A DNA stretch of 64,000 nt, from NCBI GenBank assembly GCA_033030425.1, contig JAUFSD010000020.1, positions 806,001 through 870,000 of the forward strand, read 5' to 3'. Source of the stretch: Verpa conica. Taxonomy: Eukaryota; Ascomycota; Pezizomycetes; Pezizales; Morchellaceae. The translations under genes were made by a program, and so were the position numbers. The stretch's first letter is position 1, and every line of letters starts with the position of its first letter. Below the pieces are notes generated by a model. It saw only the letters and a list, made by a program, of their open reading frames with translations, did no database searches and was not told the origin of the DNA. This document shows positions 11,690 through 24,747 of the stretch, in pieces.

Positions 11690-13180
11690 ATTATAAATTA
11701 GGTTGAAAGTATTCATCGATAGAAATGACAGATATAAACAGCAAGAGTGGTAAATTAGCTCTACTTTAGTAATCTCGGTTCACGATACATCCCGGTGGCC
11801 AAACTCCTCCGAGGCGGTCCTTGGATGATTGCGTATAGGCACAAATATTGTTGGCCGACCACTATAACTCCCATAGGCCGTATGATTCCGGTTGAGCTGA
11901 GAACCCATCGGATTACTCGGCGAGGTAGCGAGATAGTCAATTTAAGGTTTGGGTAAGGGGATCGAGATTACAAAAAATCAGCTGAGCATACATATGCTAT
12001 TTGGGTGCTGGGTTCACAAAATTTCACTCGGGTAACAGCGTTTCCGAGTCGTACTCTATTAGTGGTAGTAGCTTATTGAGGCGACAATAACCGAGTATCT
12101 AAAGGCATAAGAGATTGAAATCGCTTGTTTGATAGTACTTGGGGAGAATTTGTCCCTACACAATATCCTCGCTAACAGTAAACCCCGTTGTTCCATAACA
12201 AACCGAATTGTAAAACACAATCAAGCGCTACTGCGGGGATCACTTGTTCCAACAGTATTCCTACGTGAGATCCTTGCTGCTGATTAAGTTTAATTTTCGA
12301 GTTATCATTCTTCAGCTGAGCTGTGGGGAATGCTCAGCTGCCCAGCAGTGGGCGGTTTAGTTGTTATTTCCTCGGTAGGCGGCTACACCATTTACGCCAC
12401 GGGAGTGTAAGGGATATCTCGGGGTTCACGGGAAAGAGGGTATGAGACTCGCCTGATCAGGTGGTACATCAGCCTCCATTGCCATACGCACCCGAATACG
12501 GAAGGTGGGGCAGCAATGCGGTGATTACCGAGCTGCGCTCCGGCATGTATACCTGCAGCATTTCTTAACAGCTTTGTTGGATTTACGGTATACCATGACA
12601 ACCAAACCTCGCCACAGAGCAGTCCCCAGCTGGCACATCAGAACGCGGTACGTATCTCCCAGCACGTCCCTAATTCTCATTGGTATATGTGATAGTAAAA
12701 TTTCCACGATATTATGGGAGCCGGAGAGATCTAGAGAGACATCTCTTATCTTTTGCTACCGTAAAGTTCTTATCATTTTGCTGTCGTCGTATCGTCAACA
12801 TCTCTTCACTTAGCACGCCATGTGGTTCCAGTGGTAGTCCCATTCTCGTAACCCTGACCCTGAAGAACTGAGTGAGACTCCATGATCCACGGACAGAAAT
12901 GACCACGCCCTCTGTAGAAATCGGGAGATCTATCGTGAAGAGCCTCGGAAAGAGTGTTATGATTATTTCCTGTTGAGGCCCCCTCTGGGGGTACACGCTG
13001 GGGATGACTGAGCGCACACGTGAAAGATGTTCATGGTCGAGTAACCCTAACTTCGGAGAACAGGAGGCAGACTAAGAAACTCAGCAAGTTCTAAGACCTA
13101 ACACTGAATTGAGTGAGAGTCAGGGAAACTCAGGGAAACAGGGCCAAGACGATAATACTATCCGGGGTCCTACCCGGGTA
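11690..13180. other. Intergenic, no supported gene
   Basis: The part from 12340 to 13020 is more GC-rich and has overlapping frames of about 100 codons on both strands, but none stands out by composition or splicing. It may be an old element or a decayed gene. Confidence 0.35.
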
Positions 13181-13185
13181 TAGTC

Positions 13186-13257
13186 GGGGGTTATCTACAT
13201 AATCCTATCTTTCTATAGTGGCGGGGCTGTCTACGTCATCCTATCTGCTCGAGTGAC
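13186..13257 (+). repeat. Degenerate tandem duplication, about 36-bp unit
   Basis: Two adjacent units contain GTTATCTACATAATCCTATCT and GCTGTCTACGTCATCCTATCT type sequence at matching positions, both preceded by a run of G. About 36 bp period, with several mismatches. Confidence 0.6.
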
Positions 13258-13369
13258 AGATACTATGCAGTAGCCCCACTCATGGATGTCTTGGCTTAAT
13301 ACAACGAAGATGAGTGTAGATGAGTAGACCCAACCTATTACCTTCCGATACAAATTCATAGAGAGGTTT

Positions 13370-13500
13370 GAATGGGCCGGCCCAGTTACCTTTTATGTGG
13401 CCCGGGCCCGCAACCACCATAATAAATCAACTATTGGGCCAGGTCGGGCCACCCTAGTTTTGAGCCCGGGCTGGCTCATTTAAACCCCCGAAGTCATATA
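13370..13500. repeat. GGGCC-rich palindromic cluster
   Basis: Several copies of GGGCC or GGCCC, including GGGCCGGCCC and GGCCCGGGCC, occur within about 110 bp. This is unlike the AT-rich surroundings. Nothing coding is seen. Confidence 0.55.
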
Positions 13501-13849
13501 GTAGGCTACTTGCGGGTTTGGGTACATGTGCTGGGGCACATGGAGATCTAACTCAGCAACTAACCGAGGCCGCTATAATCACCAGTCACTATATCTCACT
13601 CGCATATTGTCAGCCATTGTGCGAACACTGCAAGTACATGAAGTAATTAACATTAGAAAGAAAGTAGATTAGGGCACATAACTTCAAAAGTTCTTCCGGG
13701 CCTTTATGATACGTCTCCATGTCAATCCTACAATACGAAAGATTATATTAACCCGGTTCCGAACTTTTCGATGGCCTGCCCAACCCCACACCTCGCTACC
13801 CAGCATTACCTGTTCTATACAGGCACTAGACTCAGTTATGTAACCTTAC

Positions 13850-14260
13850 TCTAGACAATATTCTGTACCCATCAAACGCCAAGAAGTAGGCCTAAGCAAG
13901 CCTAATATAGAGATAGTTAAGGAAGAGAAAGATACCAATCGCACAAAGAGGGGCCAGTGAAGCAGACGGGAGTGGAAGAGGAAAAAAAGAAGAGTGGGGA
14001 TGGGGAGATATGTAGGAGGACATGGCAAATGACAAAGCGGAAAGGAGAGAGAGTTTGGCATAAGGATAGAAGCCATAAAGGCTATAAATGAAGAAGGTTA
14101 AATGGCAGGCAGTGTTTTTGTTTGTGTGGTATTTTTGATATTTTGTATCTTTGTTTTGGTTTGCTTTTGTCATGGGCCTCGGCCCCGGGATGTGGTGCGA
14201 GTACCTTAGTCCACGGGCTCAATGTATGTATGATCAATTCATTCATTCACTTACTCTCTC
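13850..14260 (+). mobile_element. LINE-like 3' end, copy 1
   Basis: A purine-rich stretch (about 13915-14060) is followed by GCGAGTACCTTAG, a GGGCTC..ATGTA motif and a short ATTC-type simple repeat tail at 14237-14250. The same order recurs at 22120-22415, and the terminal part recurs at 58985-59065. A conserved 3' end with a simple-repeat tail is typical of non-LTR retrotransposons. No reverse transcriptase domain is readable upstream, so it is a 5'-truncated relic. Frames on the other strand here are not genes. Confidence 0.55.
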
Positions 14261-14739
14261 GAAAGTGACTATGGATTATATTGAGTGTGTGCTAAGTACT
14301 GAGCAGTGAATGGGAACGCAATTTTTGTGTTCTCCTGATTTATTCCTGGATTTTCTGTTTTAAGATTTTGCTTTGTTTTGCGTTTACCGTACTGTGTTTT
14401 TGACATTCATGTATGGATTATTTTACCCGAATCTACCTGCAACGCATGTCACACAAAACTCACGACGATTCAAGTGACATGATAGTATCACAGGTAGAAG
14501 TATTATAACCATCTCCACATCATTTATATCACTTTCTGACTTAAGCCAATAACCCCAGCAGTCATCATACTATATCACGCGTTCTATACGGATCCCCAAC
14601 TACACAAACCGCTAGGAACCCCCCAAATAGAACCACCAGGGTACCGCTAGAGAGCTGATCGCCCCTAGATACCGTCATGTAGCTCAGATTTTAAGAACAC
14701 ATCGCCCTCCATCTATCATATTCGATAATTACATTTCCA

Positions 14740-14784
14740 CAATCCTTTAAGCTTTCCTTCCTCCCCAAAAATCCCCATTCCATA
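14740..14784 (+). other. Pyrimidine-rich tract
   Basis: C/T-rich sequence directly left of the element at 14785. In fungi such tracts often lie in promoters; here it may belong to the candidate gene interrupted or displaced by the element (see 15367-15692). Inference only. Confidence 0.25.
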
Positions 14785-15319
14785 TTTTCTAGTCCATTGG
14801 GAAACGCCGCCTATCCAAAAACGTTCCTAAACAGACCAGTTCACCAGAAAACGTTTCTGAATAGACCAGTCCTCCAGGGAACAGAAGTATATACCGTATG
14901 AGGGCTAGTCCAATTAAGAACGCCCCAGTTCACTCGGGAACAGTCAGTCTACTCAGCAATACATCTATATTTGCATATAATGACCCCATAAGCTAGAGGC
15001 TGCACAACATTATTTATTCCTCCATACACATATTTTAATTCAAGTGTGATTTCCTGCTAACTGAAAGTTCCTCCACCGCTAGGCCCGCAGATGGAGTAGC
15101 CCTACCTTAGTAGGCATAATATATATGGGTGAGAGACGCAGAGAATATAGTTAGAGATTTATAAGGTAGTACTGGGATCTCTAGGTACTCTACAATTGCC
15201 CCTCATACCACAGTGTATGGATGGTGGTTGTATATCTAGTATAATAAACCGTTCGCTAGCGCACCGGTTGATCCAGGAACGTTCCTGTATAAGCGGTGTT
15301 CCTCCAATCGACTAGAACA
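14785..15319 (-). mobile_element. Inverted-repeat element, family A copy 2
   Basis: This is the reverse-orientation copy of family A. The left end reads TTTTCTAGTCCATTGGG and the right end CGACTAGAACA, and the interior is the reverse complement of 1573-2088, including GGAGTAGCCCTACCTTAG. There is no transposase and no clear target duplication (CATA against CCAG). Its right end lies 48 bp before the ATG of the candidate gene at 15367. Confidence 0.75.
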
Positions 15320-15366
15320 CCAGCGTGTTTACTTCTACCGAACGACTTGCCCTCTGGTCACCCTAC

Positions 15367-15692
15367 ATGGCGAACTATACCTGGTTCCCAGACACTACCC
15401 AACAAAAGTGCCATGCGGTTGGACAGATTAATCTGCAAACTTCATACACCAACGCAAACTTGGCATTCAAGAATTGGAGAAACGATCGCTCCGAACAGAA
15501 TTTGTAAGTGGTTTCATTGATGTTGTACTAAGACATATCTGACTTTCGCATTGTTTGCGTGTAAGGACACACGCCAGAGAGCCCTTGGACTGGTGTAGTA
15601 GGGTAGAAAAAGGAAGTTACTATAATACCCTCACAAGACTATGGGGGATGTGGGGGCCGCCGGCGTCGTTTTTACGAATACTCTTCACATAA
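15367..15692 (+). CDS. Candidate two-exon small gene, unknown
   Basis: Proposed exons are 15367-15503 and 15566-15692 (87 codons plus stop). The frame starts MANYTWFPDTTQQK and is coding-like from 15322 onward, so it may begin further left, in or before the inverted-repeat element. The 62-bp intron has a GTAAGT donor, a CTGAC branch-like motif and a TAAG acceptor, and it joins the frames in phase. The second exon includes AREPLDWCSRVEKGSYYN. No domain is recognised. It could be the 3' part of a gene whose 5' part was separated by the 14785-15319 element. Joining in phase has a one-in-three chance by accident, so support is modest. Confidence 0.3.
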
Positions 15693-15961
15693 TATTGGTC
15701 CTGAAGTTATGGTATGGGGTTCACCCTAGCTCAATACCTGTCTCTAAGACGGTGAGAGCATTAACTATCATTATTCCCTGGTTGCATACCAAATTCAGCT
15801 GTGGCTCAGATTTTTAGAGGGTGCATTTCATACCGGCGCAGCTACGGTCCCACTCTCATATTCCTTACTGGATTCGTTATCCTCAGCACTCGGGGCAATA
15901 CCCAAGAAGGTCCCTAATTCCCAAATAACTACATATATAAACATCTGGAATTCCCTGGCGC

Positions 15962-16493
15962 TATTCTAGTCCATTCAGGGAACGCTGCTTATCTAGGAGC
16001 ATTCTCTAGCGGACCGGGCCACTAGAGACCGTTTCAGAATAGACTGAACCGTTCCCTGGTAGACTGAAGTTCCTGAATGAACTGTGCATTGGAGGAACAG
16101 AGGTACTTCCACAGCCACACTATTGACTACTTGCTTTCGTTACTCTAATCTCCATCTCATTGTGATTATACTGACACAGCACACTGATACTAGGCCCCCA
16201 ATACACCAACCTATTACCCATGAGTTACCCATGATCTACAATACACTATGGCTATCTTGAGTAATATTGTTACCTATCAAAGTCACTGGTGCTTGGTGTT
16301 TTGTAGAATCCTTCAGTTAAACGAGGTAGTCAATATTTTAGTGAAAGAAGTACCACTGTTCCTCCAAGGGGCGGTCTAGTCAGGAACTCAGTCCACCAGG
16401 GAACGGTGCAGTTCATTGAGGAACGTTTCCTCATGGGCCAGTCTACCAGAGAACGTTCCTGCATAAGTGGTGTGTCCTGAATGGACCAGAACA
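15962..16493 (+). mobile_element. Inverted-repeat element, family B copy 1
   Basis: Termini of about 130-150 bp are mutually inverted: the left arm begins TATTCTAGTCCATTCAGGG and the right arm ends CTGAATGGACCAGAACA. The interior (16110-16340), with ACACTGATACTAGGCCCCC and TCAAAGTCACTGGTGCTTGG, is nearly the same as in 22881-23441 and 45301-45824. It has no coding capacity. Flanks do not form a duplication. Confidence 0.8.
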
Positions 16494-19400
16494 AATTGAA
16501 CCAGAGTCATCGGACCAACTCATTGTTCTACGCCTTAGGAACATGAGTCATCGTCTACATAAGGCTCGCGCGCAGGTAGAGATGGATTTCGAGACAATGA
16601 GGCACTTAAACCAGTACTCTACTTTCCTATAGCGATGTAGAGATTAATCCTCGCTGGCTGCAGTGTAGACACCATTGGAAAATTGCACTTCTGGAGCGGT
16701 ACCGATGCTCAATTAAATATCATACCTGCCCTCGAGGACGGCCAGCATCCCCTAGATATTACCTATGTGGTTTCAGATGGGAATAGACATGACCAAATCA
16801 CGTCCGATGGTGGCTCAACTTTGACGGAAGGTGTCAGAAGGCGCAAGGTTTCTACCTCATTAACGGTGGTAGATAGCTTGCAGCTCAAGGCTAAGGATTG
16901 GAAGGAGCCTTGAATGACGGAGTAGAGGTATGCCTGGTGGTGAGTTCTTGCACAATTTTCATTCCTTTATATCTAGCGCCCCTTTGCAATATATTATAAA
17001 TTAGCCCTCTTGTTAATATAGATGTAATCGGGGGTATACATTCCACCCCATCATTGCTATTGATTTGATGAATACCAATACTCTCCTTGAATGGGCGCAA
17101 CACTGTAGTGAACTATGGCTGAGTTAGATAATGTGGATAATATTCATTATAATATGATTTCACTAGGTTACGCCCCTGGCTAACGATATCGAATATTCTA
17201 TCCAGAGATCTAGGCGAGTTTGAGAATATACATAATCTATATATTCAGTAGCCCATGCGACCAACCATATACATTGTTTCAATGGCTCATAATTCCCCTT
17301 CGTGGCTACTGGCTCACCAGACCGCAACAAATACCTACCATGGGATGATTTTGAAAGGCTACGATGTCTAATGTGACTGTTAAAGTGATAGAAATTCTTC
17401 CATTTATCAGTATGTCATCTCAAGTCCTGACATGTATTATATACTCATAGTAGCTAACTACCACTCAGTATGTATAGTACACTGGCGAAAAATGGTTATA
17501 AATTGAAATTAACCTGTTTGGTACTGTATAATCTTATGGTTACGGCGGACGGTAGCGACCACTCCGCCATTGTTAGCGAGGCAACATATAAGAATTGCTC
17601 CACAAGAAGTTCATTTGAAAAAATTACACGTTTAGGGAAACCCATGCTCCGCCTCCTCCGCCTCCCCTGAGTCTGCCTTTGCCCCTCTTAAAGCCGCTGG
17701 ATAACAAGGGTATTGATGATATATTCGGTAGCTACTTTCCCTTTTTTACTTAGGTGTCTAAGAGTTTTACTCTTTCGACCTTCGATAGCAGAAGCCTTTT
17801 TACCCTTCTCTAGGTAGTTTTCCCTCCCTTTGACTGTTTTCTCATGATCTCTCTCCTTTTAGTCTTATGATATAAGAGATACCGTTGATCCTGAATTTTA
17901 AACAATTAAGATGCTGCCAAAGTGCAGCATCTGACTTAGGGCGGTGATTAAACGTTTTGTCACAGGCTTTGTAGTATGTACCATGAGGTGTTTTGAGTGG
18001 GAGTGTAGCGAGTACACTGATACAGTAAGACTGTAGACGAGGAGTAAAGGAATAGAGTGAAGGATAATATCCAAGAACTCACTTAGCGTACAAGAGGCTA
18101 CTAGATTGATTACTGGCAAAGAGTATGAGGATTTCCTCGTTCAAAGAACTTAATATCAAGATTCTTCTCATGGGGTAATTCCTTCAAGGTTTGAAAGGTG
18201 GATATGGTTTACAGGTCGGAGAGTGGTTATAGCTTATGTATGATTTCCCCGCTCCTCTTGGTTGGAAGACTATCACTCTGCCCAAGAGACGACAGGACCA
18301 CTGGAGAACAGTTGGTATGAAGTATAGTTGAGAATGGTTACCCCTCCGGCTAAAGGGTGCCACACCTCGGAGTGAAGGGTATGATGGAGTGGTCCGAAAC
18401 GGTACCGAAAACGGGGTCCATTCAAACCGCTCTAAATATTGTAGTTGGGGTCCGATTTTAAATTTGTTTGAAGATTTAGAACCACCCCTCATATATTCTC
18501 CGGATTTTGTTCAGACAGAAGAATCCCCTACCGCTCCGGGATTGTTTCTTTGTTTGAAAGAGGTGAAGATTCTATGTAAATCAGCAGCTCGGTACGGCCC
18601 CTTCCAGGAGCGGCGGGGGGCATAAAGGGGCGCCCGGCGAATGTTGGGAACTCAGCGTGGTGGTTTGGCTTACGTATACTGCTAAAGACGTAGTGGGAGT
18701 GAGAGTAGCTAATATATTATGATAGGGAACTGCGGGAACTGCTAACAGTCTCCTTATCAGGTTTCTTTATACTGTCATGCTCCACGCTGATGTATTTTCC
18801 ATCCACTGTCATGCTCAACGCTAATGTTTATTCCTTGTCGTGTAACAGGTTACCCTTTGCTACATTCAAATCTATCCACGCTGGAGGACTATTGCTTCTT
18901 TGGATGACGATGGCACTGGATGCACGTACACTTATTATATGTGTAGGAGATGAAATCCACAAACCCATGCGCCGGTCTCAGTTAATATCAAATCGTTCAA
19001 CAATGTCCGGTACACCGGAGGGCCTGAGAGGCCTGGAGGAACTACCCTCCATGCGTTATTGGACCCTCAACCGGAGATTCATAACTAACAAACGCTATCG
19101 GACAAGGTGCCTGAAGTATACAGATAAAGTACACAATCATACTCCCACGTCACATAGGGATGGTCACAAATAGGAAACTATATATTTCGTTAGAGATACT
19201 GTAGTGTACGGTATTGTGGGACAGTTCTACGGCGTTACCTTTTCTCCCGCTCTCACAGGACACGGAGTGGATGTGTATGACGAATATGACCCTACTAAGT
19301 GGAAAACCGATGTGTAATATTGCTGGGACTAATATGGTCCCGGTGTTCAAGGATGCTTTCTCAGCACGAATATTGACTTTCGCGGAAACTAAGGATTATG

Positions 19401-19847
19401 ACTGTAAGTACACACAATACATACGCGAGGGGCACAGCGTAGTCGCATTTAAGAGTTCAGACCATAAAGATATCCTCCCTAAATGATATACTGTGAGAAC
19501 CAATTATCTTTTTTATAGAGAAAGGAGAATGCCACTATATCAAGGTATCCCCAGTGGTTCTTTTTCTTTTAGTATATCCTTATATAAAGGGTAGATTTAG
19601 TGGTAAATCTGTCGGGTGGAGCCCCTTACTGAGAGAGTGAAAAGGCATATAAAGGCAAGAAGACTTAGGAAATTTGAAAGGGTTAGAAACCTGGGGAATA
19701 AGAGAGTAACTATGCCTTTTAGTTGTTATATATGGTACCTAGGCCAGTAGTAAGCAGTAGCACTTAAACAAGTTACAGATCACGAAGTATCACTCGGCTT
19801 TCCATAGGAATGTCGGCTGTAGGTTCTTCCTAATAAGGATAGCCAAT
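16494..19847. other. Intergenic with pyrimidine-rich and unplaced coding-like tracts
   Basis: A C/T-rich region runs at about 17645-17870. Frames at 18790-19173 (127 codons) and 19214-19486 (90 codons), and a short overlapping frame ending at 19317 that contains GHGVDVYDEYDPTKW, look partly coding-like. I could not link them by convincing introns. A gene relic here is possible, not shown. Confidence 0.3.
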
Positions 19848-19998
19848 GGGGGCTTTCATGTATGAGTCACGTGTTCCCTAATTGATAAGTTTGAGGATCC
19901 AGGAAAGACACCCCACATAAGGGTTTAGGGTTCTCTCTTTTAGAGCATATACCGATAAATCTCTCTATATACTACACAATCAATTCAGCACCTTTTAC
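19848..19998 (+). repeat. Dispersed repeat shared with 31950-32093
   Basis: About 150 bp matching 31950-32093, including ATATGAGTCACGTG-type sequence, GTTTGAGGATCCAGGAAA, GGTTCTCTCTTTT and a final AGCACCTTTTAC. A partial copy is at about 41450-41500. At 32 kb the copy lies directly before an LTR-like block, which suggests it belongs to the same retroelement. Confidence 0.65.
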
Positions 19999-22090
19999 GA
20001 CAATACCATCTCCATAAAAAAAACGACTCCTACTCCCAGCCTTACTCTTATAGAGGTACTTTGTGGTATATAAAATCCTTTATTGTTATTCTTCCTGATC
20101 CAGCGGCTGACCGATGTTTATTTACGTGAGTTTTTGACCTTATTAACTTGTAGAGTTCGAGTAATATACTGTGACTAGTAATCATTATTGTTTCGGTCAG
20201 CTGCTGAAACTATGTTCTAGCGCTTGCCACTAGTGAATCCCGTAAGTGCAATCATACTATGAGTTATTTTCTCAATGTATCCCTTGGTTCGCTTTGCAGC
20301 TTTCACACACTGTTCTCAAGTGATTCAAATAACCTTGATGATTACTGTAAACTGCAGAGATTTTAAGGTTGTGTATCCTCGGCAGGAATAAATGAAAGAA
20401 AGATTAGTCCTTATGATATATGTCGTTATTGGTATTTCTAAAGTTAAATCTTAGAGGTTTTACCATAAATGGCAATGTCTATCTACTACTATATCTAAGG
20501 GGAGTATATATCTGGAGATTATGAATGATAGGTTACAAGTAACCTTTACCGGCTGCACTGCCAATATTCAGGTTGATTACGAGTCTATAAGTATTGTAGT
20601 TCTTTATGTACAAGTGGTAGATGTAACTCGTGATATTCATGAAACGAGCCGCTGAATTTTGGAACGTGTAGGAGACCAGCTGGAATGGTTACCAGCAAGC
20701 AAGTACCGGGGAACGGTGCCATGGGATTACCAAAAACTGGTGTGGTCTATCGTAGTCGAGGACATGTCCTGGATTGAATTGGACACGATGAGTAAATTAT
20801 CACGGCATGGAGTGCCCGATATATCTTGCCTATGATCAGACAAACAAGTTAATAAGTGAGCCCTACACTACATCACCCGTATAGCTGCAAGAAAATAATC
20901 TTCACGAAATATCAACAATGGTGCAGCAGCTGTGTTAGTGAAATATAAAACAAGCTTGGGGAAATAGAGAAAGCGGAGATATGTTACCGCCGACCCATTA
21001 TCACGGAATCGGCCTAGACTCAAACAAATGCTGTGGAGGTACCACTCGAAAGGCATGGCCTGTGGGAACCAGCTAACTATGATAATTTAGTACAGAACTG
21101 TATAAAAACGTGAAAGAGAATCGCTGGTGGAACCTTATGGTGAGGCAGAAGTAGAAAGTAATACTGAAACACGCTCCGCAGATGAAAGCTGAGCTTAAGT
21201 GGCGTTACGGTGTGGGCACCTGGCTGTGAAGGATAGTAGAACCAATGGTGGCAATTATTATAAACCAATAACAAGATCTGTAACACTGTCTAATAACTGC
21301 TTGGGCCGAATTAGCTAAGTCCCCTGCGTACAGCACATGTCTACAGTGTCAATAAGTTGAAGTAGGCCATCTGCAATCAGTGTGGGAGCAAGGTTTCTAT
21401 ACCCCATGAAAGAGACCATTACCGACTACGGCATCGTACGAGGTAGTCCGCCGAGTTTACAGTATTCGTAGAATAGAGAGAGACAGTCACTGAAGAGAAG
21501 AACAGCTCTCACCTTTCATTGAATTTACCGGTAACCTCTCCCGTATCCGATAATGGTGGTAGACCAGCAACTGTACTGCCAGCCGCAAGTCGAAGTTCTA
21601 TCAATATCTCTGGGGGATCATTATGAGAATCTATTAGCCATCTTTCATGTGCAGAGGACCGCGCACTGTTGTGGGGGTACATACATTTCAGTAACACGTA
21701 TAGCAGTCTGCGCAGGTCACTAGTACCCACAATCCACCCATGCCATCTCCTCCTAATCCCTCGTAAGAATTTCCGCTTTATCCTTTATCGGCCCCCTTAG
21801 ATTTCGTTATTGTTGCTAGTAAACAGGAGCGGATCCTTATCAGTCACCCCTTCACCATGTGAAGGCGCCCTACTACACAATATGATGGCTAGAGTGGCTT
21901 GCACCGTTTCCTCTATCGAAACGCTTGTGCTCTGGGTAACTCCGGGCACCTGATAGCTTACTGGCATGATGCGTCAGTCAACTCAACATAGACGCATGCT
22001 CAAATCATCCAGGAAGTAGGAATAATTAAGGGGAAGAGATGGCTTAGATTGACACTCACTAGCTGCCTGGCTACGCCACCGGACACGTGG
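19999..22090. other. Intergenic, no supported gene
   Basis: Short frames only. No shared repeat or convincing intron found. Confidence 0.45.
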
Positions 22091-22119
22091 TGGATCAGTA
22101 TTTCGTTGCCGAGTATCCT

Positions 22120-22415
22120 GCTGATTGTGGGTCGTGTTGTGACATCTGTTCGTTAAAGTGACACCGAGAGAGTAGGGTGAGGGCGGAAAGAAGGATGTGG
22201 ATGGAGAGAAATGTGGGAGGGCGTGGCAGATAGCAATGATTAGAAGGCAAGGGAAAGGGAAATAGGGATCTAGACAACGAGAAGAGAGGAGTCAGAGATA
22301 AGGAATCTTGCTTTAGGTCTTTCGTTGTTCAGGTATAGACCTTTGATCGATGGGGAGTGTGAGTACCTTAGCTGGTGGGCTCCATGTACTTCCGATTCAT
22401 TCATTCATTCATTAG
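22120..22415 (+). mobile_element. LINE-like 3' end, copy 2
   Basis: The purine-rich stretch 22165-22290 resembles 13960-14060 in order and content (GGATGTGGATGGAGAGAAATG and GGGCGTGGCA-type words). It is followed by GTGAGTACCTTAG, GGGCTCCATGTA and a run of ATTC repeats (22396-22415). It is a truncated relic with no reverse transcriptase domain. Confidence 0.6.
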
Positions 22416-22880
22416 AGTCACAGTACATCACTCGCATTAATTGGGATTGGACACGTGGTAAAATAGAGAGTCGAGAGTGAACTAAAGGCTTAGGAGTACT
22501 CGCTCCAGCGAGGGTTAGGCTAAGAAGGCAGGGAACATCTGTCTATATCGGTTACCCCGCCCATACTCTCAACGACCATCTTCGTGGCATCTGTAATGCT
22601 CATCATTCCTCTTGATTGCACTACTGACTATGTCATCGAAACTCGACCTTAACTACAAGATTGCAGCCTTTGCAAGATATAATAGTGTAGGTTCTACGCA
22701 TCGAAATATACACCTACGCAGCATCAGTTCCAACTCCAGCAATTTCATTCTTTGCTACCTAGACTAATTATAAATCATAGGAACCAACATTTCTTCTCAA
22801 CACTCACGCCAGCGCAACCAGTGTCGCCTACCCCTTGTTCGGAATGTTCCAGCAGCTGCTCTTGGTAGGTGTATTGGCAG

Positions 22881-23441
22881 TGTTCTAGTCCATTCAGGGA
22901 ACGCTGCTTATCCAGGAACGTTCTCTGGCAGACTGGTCCACTGGGGAACGTTCCTGAATGGACTGAACCGTTCCCTGGCGGACTGAAGTTCCTGAATGGA
23001 CTGTCCATTGGAGGAACAGAGGTACTTTCACAGCCAAACTATTGACTGCTTACTTCAGCCACTCCAACCTCCATCTCATTCTAGTTATGGAGATACAGAC
23101 CACTAATACTAGGCCCCAATACACTAACCTATTACCCATAATTAACCAATGATCTATAGTACACTATTGCTATCTTGAATAATATTATTACCTATCAAAG
23201 TCACTGGTGCTTGGTGTTTTGTAGAATCCTTCAGTTAAGCGAAGTAGTCAATATTTTGGTGGGGCAGTACCACTGTTCCTCCAATGGACAGTCCACTCAG
23301 GAACTTCAGTCCACCAGGGAACGGCGCAGTCCATTCAGGAACGTTCTCTGGTAGACTGGTCTATCCAGGAACGTTCCCCAATGGACCAGTCTAACAGAGA
23401 ACGTTCCTGGATAAGCGGCGTTACCTGAATGGACTAGAACA
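22881..23441 (+). mobile_element. Inverted-repeat element, family B copy 2
   Basis: This is the best-preserved family B copy, starting TGTTCTAGTCCATTCAGGG and ending TGAATGGACTAGAACA, with inverted arms of about 150 bp. The flanks 22877-22880 and 23442-23445 are both GCAG, a probable 4-bp target-site duplication. It has no transposase. Frames such as 22775-23008 run through the terminal repeats and are not genes. Confidence 0.85.
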
Positions 23442-24747
23442 GCAGTGTAATATCTGTTATATTATATCGGGAGAGATGAGAAACGACTTGCTTTATACAC
23501 TCTTAAGGAAGTCCTTCATCACATTTTACCTAGGGTCGTGGTACTTTTGATAACCTCACACAGTATAGGGCGAGTGCCACCGAGGATGAGTACTTGTTGG
23601 CTGGGTGTTTCTATAAGGGCCTGTTCCTATATTTAGTAGCTAGGAAGGCTGGGCGCGTTTGTATAAGGCTCCAAGGTTCAGGGGATATACGGCATGATTG
23701 ATTGATTGTGGGGATTGTCATCTAAGCATGGAAAGTATAGGCTATTAGTATTATATTCCTTCTAAGGTACGAGACCTTTCCCTATCTATTCTAACAACAC
23801 TACTACACAGGACCGCCTGAGGCGCAAGAATACATAATCCCCTAAAGCTATAAGACCACCATACATAATGCATAGGATTCCAAGCTTGTAATATAGCCAG
23901 AGAATGAGTGCCCAGAGAAATATTTACTTTATTGAATAGCCTAATGAGCGAGTGATAGCTAGTGATTTAGTGTCAAACCGCCTCAAGCCATTATCCCAGT
24001 GCCCCAGTCAACAAACCAATTAAATCACATACTCGGCGACTAGTTAAATTACTACCCCGTGCTTTATTGATCTAACGGCCGTGACATACCCATGGCTGAC
24101 TTTTGATATTGCGTTGGTCATAGAGAAAATGGCCCTCTGAGCTAAATCTTCCTTAATTTAAACACAGTAGAGTCGTATGGATGAAGGGGTGAAAGGGATG
24201 ACTCACATGTAGGATAACCTTATTCTTATGGAATTGGATGGAGTTTAAGAAATATACTATTAATACCCGACTGTGATTTAATTGATGTTACGTGTTAATT
24301 AAGCTTGATAACGGTGTAGGTGGTAGTACTGACTCTTCGAACTGTGGTGAATTCCCTGTATGTGAGTCTGTTGTGGAAATTACTATCGTTCCCGGAATGC
24401 GCAATCTGGCGTGTCGTTGGGCATAGTGGATTTGATGATTGAAATTGAAGAATGGGGGAGTAGCAGTCATTTACATGCTGAACTGAGCCGCAAAAACTAT
24501 ACATACGCATGACTAGGTGATAAGCTGTGAAGGGATCTAGTCAAGCTGATAGGGATATATGATCTACACTAATTGTAAAAATGAAGACAAACCATTGCCA
24601 TAAAATATTATTAGCTGTGATAAAATAGAAGTCTCCACCGGCAGCCGTGTAGGGTAAAAAAAGAAAATTTGGGTAAGGCTATTCCATGTGTAAACTCAGC
24701 GGTGAAAGAACCACTAGTTGGTAGCAAGTTACTCCTGATGTACTGTA
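23442..24747. other. Intergenic, no supported gene
   Basis: Short frames only, including two overlapping minus-strand frames at 24288-24510 without coding character. Confidence 0.45.

Noticed and set aside
18790..19486. 127- and 90-codon frames as one gene
   Set aside because: A GTAAGT at about 19394 exists, but no branch site or in-phase acceptor supports a join; a third frame looks equally coding-like.
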